From positions 371,921,054 through 371,985,053 of the forward strand of contig NC_053041.3 in the NCBI RefSeq assembly GCF_002575655.3: 64,000 nucleotides of DNA. The letters run 5' to 3'. Origin of the DNA: Aegilops tauschii subsp. strangulata (taxonomy: Eukaryota; Streptophyta; Magnoliopsida; Poales; Poaceae). The number at the start of each line of letters is the position of its first letter. Position 1 is the stretch's first letter. Below, in pieces: positions 55,428 to 64,000 of the stretch. Both the position numbers and the translations under genes were made by a program. The notes beneath the pieces were generated by a model, which was not told the DNA's origin, made no database searches, and worked only from the letters and a program-made list of their open reading frames with translations.

Positions 55428-58400
55428 TGTCGGGACCCCGATTCTAAGTCACACCGATCTAGCATGTAACACCTCATATCACTTTGCAGCCTCACGCACG
55501 GTACTCCCACGGGTGTCGCCTTACCATGGCCCGGGACCGTTTGCGCCTTTTGGCTCACGTATATGACAATGTCGCTAGCATCCATATGACAGAGAACCCG
55601 GGCCGACATGGCTAGTCGTGAACCCAAAGCGGCACTAACGTATGGGGACAGGCATACATGAATCAACATTGAACGTGTCGGTCAGCAGCGTGTGAATCCG
55701 GGCTGTAGCACTGGGCTAACAGGACTCCGGGAACCCGGGCTGTAGCAGGCTAGGCAGGACTCCGGATGTCACCGCGTGACATTTCCCCGAAGGGACAGAC
55801 ACAGGAACGATGTGAAACACATGCCGGCCAGTCAAGTGTCCAGAGCAGTAGTGCTGGGCTAGCAGGACTCCGGTGAACCGGGCTGTAGCGGACTACTATG
55901 GCTCAAGGAGGCACTAGACTACATTTCCCCATAAGAGAGGCTGCCAAGGATAAACCACTAGATTGTCGGATCCCACACATGGCAATACACGTTACACGTA
56001 CGCATAACATGCAAGTATGTGCTGTACAACATGGCATCACAACATAACGCGAACTCATATAGATAAAAGGCCCAGAAGAGCCACATAGCATTAAGTACAA
56101 ACAGGGGTCACATGACCCATCATTCAGAGCATACAAGCAACGGAAGCATTACATGTCTGAGTACAGACAACCACAAAAGAAAAAGGCTGAGAAGCCTGAC
56201 TATCTACAAGACCCTCCCAAGGGTGCAAGATCGTAGCTGAGGTACAAGCTACTCGTCGAAGTCCAAGCGGAGCTACTAGTAAGACCGAAGTCTCCGCTGC
56301 AAAAACATAAATAAAGCAACATGAGTACAAAGGTACTCAGCAAGACTTACATCAGATCCTATCTTACATGCATTTGTATCAAGAAGGTAGTGTGGGGTTT
56401 AGTTGCAGCAAGCCAGCTTTGACTCAGTGGCTATCATGTTCTATGACTACGAGAAACTTCTTTGAGGTAAGAAGGCGCACACGAGTCCACTAATCACCAC
56501 CTCAATACACCACTATGGATTCATTCCCGTCTCACTACGAGAAGCCATCCATAGCACTCACACTTATCTTGAGCATTTTAAAGTATCCACTTCAAGTTGT
56601 CTATGTACCACGTAAGCATCCAAGAAGTCCATAACCGAGGACACGGCTATTCGAATAGATCATGATAACCCTGCAGGGGTGTACTGCGTCACACACGCTC
56701 TCGCCACTTACCGCCATGTACACGTCACGTACCTCGGCAACCTTCAAGCGGAAGCCTGGCGAGGGTGTCGGCCACGACCTGACTAACCACGCAAGACTCT
56801 AGTCCAGGTTTATCGCCTATTCGGGTTCCATCCGCAAGGAGATCCGGCCGGGGTGTCGCTCACGGCCCCAAACGATGTGCGCAGGGTTCCCGAGCCCACC
56901 ATCCGGGTGCCACTCGGTACACCGGGCCACGTGTGCCTAGTCTGTCCCAAGCCCACCCTGCCGGGTGCCACTCGGTAGAAAAATAGCACTACCTACAAAC
57001 ACCAGAAACTGGTTGCAACTCCTGGACAGAGACCAAGTTGGTTAATAAGTCGAGAGGGGTCGAGTTACCGGAACCCAATGTGTGGTAGTAGCTGGTCATT
57101 GGACAACATACACAGAACTCAGTGCTTAAGGACGGTTCCAATGAGACAACCCACCATGTACTCCTACATGGCCTCTCACCGCTACCTTTACCAAATCGTG
57201 TTCACACGCTTAACTCTCGGCACCAGAACATATCGTAACACTCCAATTCATTCCCAATGAACCAGACCTGACACAACTCTAAGCAATAGCAAGCAAGGCA
57301 TGGTAGGAACACAACATGGCTCAAACAACTCCTACACATGCTAGTGGGTTTCAACTATTTACTGTGGCAATGACAGGTCATGCAGAGGAATGGGTTCAAC
57401 TACCGCAGCATAAAGTAGCAGTTGAATCGTTGTTGTCCTAATGCAGTAAAAGAGAGCAAGAGCGAGAGAGTAGGTTTGTATCGGAATGAACAAGGGGGTT
57501 TGCTTGCCTGGTAGATCAACAGGGTGGCACTGCTCCTCAGACAGGTACTCTGGAACACTCTCCGGAGCAGGACCTATCGAGAAGGAACGGTGTCGACAAT
57601 CAAAACACAATCATATGCAACAATATGATGCATGAACATGGCATGAATATGTGATGTATTTTGAGCCAATGCATTTAGCACTCAACTTGGAAGAGATCCA
57701 TTTGAACCAAGGGTTCAAATGCAACTCTAATTTTAAGTCCTTATATATGCCATTTATATGTTTTCACTTATACAGTAGGTATAAGTTGGTTTGTCATGCA
57801 TGAAACTAGTACAGATGGATAGATTGCATTTTTCTGATAATTTTTCATATATAAATTATTTAAATCTGAGCTACGGTTGAATTTCTATGAATTTTAGAAG
57901 TTTTACTAATTTTCTGGAATTTCCTGATTTAATTTAAATCCAGAAAAAGGGTTTATTGCGTCAGCACTGCGTCATCATGACGTCAGCGGGTTAGCGGCGC
58001 TGACCAAGTCAAATCTGACGTGTGGGGTCCACACGTCAGTGACACACGTTTTAAACGGAGGGTTTAATTTGTTCTAATTATAGGATTAGGCGCAGGGGCC
58101 CACTGTCAGTGTCACAGGGGGGTAATTAGTGCGGTTTGACCCGGGTTGACCGGCGGTTAGTCGCCGGCGAGGCCGAGCGCGGCGGAGCTCGTCGGGTTCG
58201 TCGCTCCGGCGACCATTTGGGCCGCGGAGGCCACCTACGCGAAGCCCAGGCTCGCGCGCATCCAGTGGGACACGCGGAAGACCGTGGGGTGGTCGGAGCT
58301 CGCCGGAGGGAAGCTCGCGGCGGCGGCCGGAGTACGGCCAAGGGCGGGCGCAGCGCTGCGGTGCACGGGGGCGGCGGCTGAGAGCACCGGGGCATAGCCC

Positions 58401-59504
58401 GGGCTCGTCTGCATCCAGCGGAGGCGACGGGAGGACGCAGGGTGGCCGGAGCTCGCCGGAGCAAAGCTCGCGGCGGCGGCCGGAGCTCGGGCTCGAGCGG
58501 TTGCGGCTACAGAGCACGGGGAGGCAGGAGAGGAGGGGGAACCGACGCGGGGGCTCACAGCGGATCGGCGGGCGTCGTCGGAGAGCTCGGGGACGCACTG
58601 GAGACGGTGGGGCCGCGAAGACGATCTCCGGCGGCCGGAGTTGAGGGCGACGGCGATGGAGGCGCTCCAGGGCGTTCCGGCTTGCGTGGCTCAGCGGAGG
58701 GGTTCAGCGCGAGGAGGCGGAGCTCTGGGACACGACGGAGGTGCGAGGGGATGGCGGGGAGCGCGGGGCAGCGAACGGCGGCGACCGGCGCGTTCGGGCG
58801 TCGCGGGAGAGAGCGGGAGAGAGGCGCAGGAGAGAGGGAGTGAGGCCTGGAGGGTCGTGGCGTCGTCCAGGCGACCAAGGCGTCGAGGGAGGGGAGGGCA
58901 GGCAGGCAGCTGCCGTGGCGCGCATGCGCGCGGCATGCGGCGACCACGCGCCATGTCCCTCTGGCGCGAGGAGGGGGACGGCTGGCGCTGGCCAGTCAGC
59001 TGGGCTGGCCTGCTGGGCCGGGCCAGGCCGCACAGTGCCGGGCCGCAGGTAAGCTCCCTTTTCCTATTTCTTTTTCTTTTCTAATTTTCTGACATTTGTT
59101 TGGTTTAATAAAAATACTAAACCATTTTATTTACTTATGCCAATTTTTATAGGGGCTAGTGGTATTATTCCAGAACTCCTCAACAAATGGCATAATTTTT
59201 GGACAATATTTTATATATATAACAATATATATCCAAAGCAAATAATTACTGCCTTAATTCCAAATGCCCAACAGAAATATTTATGATCTCCTAAAAATAT
59301 TGGTTTGGTTTTTATCTCTGTCCAATATTTTCAGAGAGCAACATGAACATTTTCTTGGACCCTTTTGGAGCAATTTTTATTTGGGTCATTTCCGGAAATG
59401 ATTCTGAGGGTTTCACAGATCCCCACTTCAATTTAAAATGAAATTTAAACATGATGCACACATGACTAGCTAGTCTAGGTCATACCAGAACTAGGGACGT
59501 GACA
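55428..59504 (-). repeat. 3' LTR of the second Tekay-type element
   Basis: Minus-strand ends are TGTCACGTCCC (59504) and GGGGTCCCGACA (55428), 4077 bp. Going down the minus strand: an AT-rich start, TATA-like TATAAAAATTGG (59151-59140), a GC-rich stretch (59050-58130), a long AT-rich part, exon-like blocks (57573-57192), the conserved CCCCTGCAGGGT block (56681-56629) and a last exon-like block near 56310-56210. The order parallels LTR1. Confidence 0.9.
57192..57573 (-). other. Exon-like blocks in the second Tekay LTR
   Basis: On the minus strand, 57573-57508 (66 nt) follows CTCGATAG and ends CCAG|GCAAGC, again a GC-type donor, with two bases in and one base out, the same phase as in LTR1. 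A second block, 57278-57192 (87 nt), follows TTGCTTAG and ends TTTG|GTAAAG, the same donor as in LTR1. The second block is not fully open in the joined frame (a TGA occurs). Splicing is inferred only. Confidence 0.35.
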
Positions 59505-62500
59505 ACTCGCCCCCACTTGCAAGAATCTCGTCCCGAGATTCAGGGGTCGATGGAAAGAAGGTGGGGTACTCCAGTCGAAGACGATCTTCTCGCTCCCAAG
59601 TAGCTTCTCTCTCGGAATGATGAGACCACTGAACCTTGAGAAACTTGATGTTCTGACGTCGGGTGACACGCTCTGCTTGATCAAGAATGCGAATAGGGTA
59701 CTCTCGGTATGTGAGGTTATCTTGGAGATCAAGCGTTTCGTGGTCCACTCCGCGGATGGGATCCGAGAAGCAACGCCTGAGTTGAGAGACGTGGAAGGCA
59801 TCATGGACTCGAGAAAGATGTGGGGGTAGTTCCAACTGGTAGGCAACCTCTCCTCGTTTAGCGAGAATGCGAAAAGGACCAATGTAACGAGGAGCCAACT
59901 TGCCCTTGATACCGAATCGATGGGTACCCTTTAGAGGAGTAACCCGAAGGTAAGCCTTGTCGCCAACTTCATAAGCCACTTCCTTATGACGACGGTCATA
60001 CTGGCTCTTTTGACGAGACTGGGCTGTTTTCAAATTCTCACGAATGATGCGAACTTGCTCTTCTGCTTCCTGGATCATGTCCGGTCCAAAGAATTGTCTT
60101 TCACCGGTTTCTGACCAGTTCAAAGGTGTTCGACATCTTCGTCCATACAGAATCTCGAAAGGAGCTTTCTTAAGACTGGATTGATAGCTATTGTTATAAG
60201 CAAACTCGGCGAAAGGTAGGCATTTCTCCCAATCCATACCGAATGAGATAACGCAAGCTCTAAGCATGTCTTCGAGAATTTGGTTGACCCTTTCTACCTG
60301 ACCACTTGATTGAGGGTGGAAAGCGGTACTGAAGGAAAGATGGGTGCCCATGGCAGTTTGGAAACTCTCCCAGAAATGAGAAGTGAAGAGACTACCACGG
60401 TCTGAATTGATCTCTAGTGGAACACCATGAAGTGACACTATTCGGGAAATATATAAGTCAGCGAGCTGACTAGCAGTGATACTCTCTCGAACAGGTAGGA
60501 AGTGAGCCACTTTGGAAAGACGATCAATGACTACGAAGATAGCGTTATTCCCTTTCTTGGTCCTGGGAAAGCCGGTGATGAAGTCCATACCAACTTTATC
60601 CCATTTCCACTCAGGAATGGCTAAAGGTTGAAGGGTGCCAGCAGGTCTTTGATGCTCTGCCTTAACGCGACGACAAACGTCACAGTTAGCAATGAACTCA
60701 GCAATTTCTCTCTTCATCCTAGTCCACCAGAACCTCTGGCGTAGGTCCTGATACATCTTAGTACTACCGGGATGAATCGTGAGAGGAGATTCATGCGCCT
60801 CCTTAAGGATCAATTTCCGAAGATGTTGCTTCTTGGGAACCACCAGACGATTCTCAAAGAGAACAGCACCTCGATCATCTATAGAGAAACTACCAGCAAT
60901 ACCATTGGCAATGTTTCTCTTGATCCGGGTAATCCCCGTATCATGCTTCTGGGCTTCTATGATATGATCCACAAGGGTAGGCTTCGCCACCAAGGTAGAA
61001 AGGAATCCTTGAGGAGCAATGTGAAGGTTAAGCTTACAGAATTCCTCATGGAGAAGTGGTTGGCCCTGCTGCAACATAAGATTGTTGCAATAGGACTTAC
61101 GACTTAGCGCATCAGCCATGACATTGCCCTTGCCTGGGGTGTAGGTAATCCCTAAGTCGTAATCTGAGATCAACTCCAACCAACGTCTTTGCCTAAGGTT
61201 CAAATCTGGTTGGGTGAAAATATACTTGAGACTCTGGTGATCGGTGTAAATCTCGCAACGTTTACCAAGAAGGTAATGTCGCCATGTCTTAAGAGCGTAG
61301 ACTACGGCTGCGAGCTCTAGATCATGTGTAGGATAATTCTCCTCATGTGGATGCAACTGTCGAGATGCATAGGCAATCACATGACGATCCTGCATAAGAA
61401 TGCAGCCTAGTCCCTGTCGCGAGGCGTCGCAGTAGATAACAAAGTCTTTAGTGAAATCCGGTGGTACCAGTATGGGAGCAGAAGTCAGGCGTCTTTTCAG
61501 TTCCTGAAAACTGTATTCACACTGTGGGGACCACTCAAACTTTTTATCTTTCTTGAGAAGTTCCGTGAGGGGTTTGGCTACTTTGGAGAAGTTTTCAACG
61601 AAGCGGCGACAATAACTGGCTAGACCAAGGAAACTCCTGACTTGTTTAACTGTTTCAGGTGGAGTCCAATCAAGAACGGCCTGAACTCTCTCAGGATTGA
61701 CAGCAATGCCCTTACCAGAGATCACGTGGCCTAGGTAGGTCACTTCTGGCAACCAAAATTCGCACTTGGAGAACTTGGCATAAAGGCGGTGCTCTCTGAG
61801 TTTTTCTAACACAAGTCTAAGATGTTCGGCATGCTCTTCCTCGTTCTTCGAGTAGATAAGGATATCATCGAGGTAAACCACGACGAACTTATCTAAGTAC
61901 TCCATGAAGATCGAGTTCATCAAGCGGGAGAAGGTAGCTGGAGCATTGGTCAGACCAAAAGACATGACGGTGTACTCGTACTAGCCATAACGAGTGACAA
62001 AAGCCGTCTTAGGAATGTCCCCGTTTCTAATCTTGATTTGGTGGTAGCCTAACCTCAAATCCATCTTGGAAAAGACTGAGGATCCAGCGAGTTGATCATA
62101 CAGGTCGTTGATCCTGGGGAGCGGATACTTGTTCTTTATCGTGATCAAATTAACGGGACGATAATCTACAACCATCCGGTCCGTACCATCCTTCTTCTTG
62201 ACGAAGAGGACGGGGCAAGCCCAGGGACAAGAGCTAGGACGGATGAAACCCTTTTGCAAGGACTCATCAAGTTGCTTCTTAAGCTCAGCTAGTTCTAAAG
62301 GTGCCATCTTGTAAGGTCTCCTAGAAATTGGGGCGGTTCCTGGGATAAGATCTATGACGAACTCTACATCCCTGTCAGGTGGAATACCTGGCAGTTCTTC
62401 TGGAAAGACATCCGGAAAGTCACAGACTACCGGGATATCTTCAAGGTCTAGAAGAGGACTGGCATTAAGAGAATAGAGTTGGCGCTCTGCAACTCTGGTG

Positions 62501-63966
62501 GAGACAGTGACTAACTTGCCAGATGGGTGTGTGAGTTGAACAGACCTGGTGTAACAATCAATCTTGGCATGATGAGCTGTCATCCAGTCCATACCCAAGA
62601 TGATGTTAATATCTGTAGACTTGAGGGCTATAAGTGAGGCAAGAAATACAAGTCTGTCAACAAGGATTTCATTACCATGGCTTATTCTGGTAGTTTGCCA
62701 TCTAGACCCTGGGGTTTGGATTTCAAGTGGAGTTGGCATATCACAAAACGACATGTCGTGCAAACGGGCATAGCCTTCAGAGATGAAGGAGTGAGATGCT
62801 CCAGTATCGAATAGAACCGAAGCTGGATGGCAATTGACAAGGAGTGTACCAAGAACGACACCCGGATCATCATGAGCGTCTTTAGCTGAGGCGTGATGCA
62901 CACGTCCACGCTCAGTGGGAGCTGACTTGACATTGATCATCTTGCGTGATGGCTTACCACTGCCAACAGACTTCTCAGACAGGGGTGGGGCATAGTTAGT
63001 TTGAGAGCAGTCACGTGCATAGTGTCCTGGCTTCCCGCATGTGAAGCAAGTCCCTGAAGTTGGATGTGGACCTGCATTGACAAGCGGTCTACCAATAGGC
63101 CTGGGTGGAGCATACTGCTGAACTGGGTGAGGTGGCACATAAGATAGCCTCGGTGCATATCCAGGTGGAAGAGCGGAGTTCGGAACCCAAATCCGACGCT
63201 TATGAGAACTAGAACCAGAGGAAGAAACCAAATCACGGGTGTGCTTACGGGACTCCTCGTAGGTGAGCTGAGCTGTCTCCGCATTAATGGCCTTGTTCAC
63301 AAGAGCCTGGAAAGTATTGCAATGGTGCAAGTGGAGATCACGACGCAACTTGGGGTTGAGACCCTTCCGGAACCTAGCCTGCTTCTTAGCGTCCGTGGAC
63401 AATTCTTCTGTAGCATAGCGGGCGAGGTTCTCAAACTCTCTACTGTAAGTATCAACAGCCATCTTACCCTGGGTGAGACTACAGAACTCTTCTCTCTTGC
63501 GGTCAATGAGAGCCTGAGGAATGTGATGCTCGCGAAAAGCCGCAGTGAAAACTCTCCAGGTCGGTATCTGGCTAGCTGGAAGCATAGCCTCATAGTTCTG
63601 CCACCAGAGACTAGCAGGACCTTCCAGGTGATATGCAGCATAAGTGACCTTGTCACCTTCAGCTACGTTCGCAGAACGCAGCTTGAGTGTGATACTATGG
63701 AGCCAGTCATCTGCATCGAGTGGTTCAATGTTATGATGGAAGGTAGGTGGTTTCAAACCAATGAAATCATAGATGGTCGCTGACTCTTTGCACTGGGGTG
63801 CGGTGTTCTCCTCGATACGTGCTAACAAGCGGTTAGACTCATTCTTGTTCCTCTCCATCTCTAACATAAACTCTGCCAACGAAGGCTGGTCGGAAGGATC
63901 CTCCTCATCCCTACCACCTCCGTGGTTCAGGCAACGAGCAACAGAACTTCGGTTAACTGACGACAT
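59491..63966 (-). pseudogene. Tekay-type gag-pol polyprotein with one amber codon
   Basis: The start is the ATG at 63966 (M-S-S-V-N-R-S-S), just after an AGG; the upstream frame to the window edge is leader. The 1491-codon frame contains Gag, zinc knuckle [14 protein letters not shown] (residues ~305-318), protease F-D-T-G-A-S (~385), reverse transcriptase Y-L-D-D (~696), RNase H T-D-H-Q-S (~906), integrase HHCC finger (~1065-1105) with D, D, E (~1125, 1187, 1223), and a chromodomain-like tail (~1415-1470). All catalytic residues are present. A single TAG at 61981-61983 (codon 662), inside reverse transcriptase, interrupts it. The final stop (59491) lies 12 bases inside the 3' LTR. Confidence 0.93.
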
Positions 63967-64000
63967 CCTGAGAAGCGGAACCAAGGACGAGGTCAACAAC

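Larger units (their letters stand above)
55428..64000 (-). mobile_element. Tekay-type Ty3/gypsy element, nearly intact, 5' end outside
   Basis: On the minus strand gag-pol (63966 to 59491) leads into the polypurine tract and 3' LTR (59504 to 55428). The leader, primer site and 5' LTR lie beyond 64000. Protein order and chromodomain-like tail match the array at 1-22666, but the LTR is different in sequence, so it is another family in the same clade. Only one nonsense codon breaks the polyprotein, so it is much younger than the array's element or better preserved. Confidence 0.93.

Noticed and set aside
58126..59084. Overlapping Arg/Gly/Pro-rich ORFs on both strands in the second Tekay LTR
   Set aside because: The same composition effect in a GC-rich LTR segment; no domain or start context.
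1..64000. tRNA, rRNA, CRISPR, riboswitch, phage or defence-system signals
   Set aside because: I looked on both strands and saw none. The sequence is eukaryotic retrotransposon DNA throughout.

Overview
The window is nuclear DNA from a large, repeat-rich grass genome, almost certainly a Triticeae species (wheat, Aegilops or barley group). The sign is a stack of LTR retrotransposons with Triticeae-typical ends: an Angela/BARE-type copia LTR opening TGTTGGAAATATGCCC, LTRs opening TGATACGTCTCC, and Tekay-type gypsy elements with LTRs over 4 kb. I see no host protein gene, tRNA, rRNA, CRISPR array or prokaryotic feature. Essentially every base can be assigned to a mobile element.

Layout. (1) 1-22666, + strand: one Tekay-type (chromovirus) gypsy element in tandem form, LTR1 - internal - LTR2 - internal - LTR3. 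The two internal domains are nearly identical and share the same inactivating lesions. LTR2 is a hybrid: its first ~840 bp match LTR3 and the rest matches LTR1, which is the signature of unequal crossing-over between the two LTRs of one element. LTR3 is cut off at 22666. (2) 22667-25813, - strand: a truncated SIRE/Maximus-like copia element (gag remnant plus one LTR). (3) 25814-37630, + strand: a decayed gypsy element, probably Tat lineage, split by (4) 26874-34787, a complete non-autonomous LTR element with a CGCCC target duplication. (5) 37631-42130: left part of an Angela-type copia element. (6) 42131-49264: a second SIRE/Maximus-like copia element inserted in Angela. (7) 49265-55427, - strand: a non-autonomous LTR element whose only gene is an intron-containing gene on the opposite (+) strand. 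(8) 55428-64000, - strand: a second, nearly intact Tekay-type gypsy element, inserted in the 5' LTR of (7).

Elements 3, 5, 6, 7 and 8 form a staircase in which each is inserted into the one to its left. Their missing right halves should lie beyond the window in mirrored order.

The most interesting points are: the tandem gypsy array with a crossover mapped to about 60 bp; exon-like blocks with matching splice phases inside the LTRs of two different Tekay families; the antisense spliced gene in the non-autonomous element; and a polypurine-tract motif repeated five times in element 4. All similarity statements come from reading the sequence by eye. Family names are recognition, not database results.
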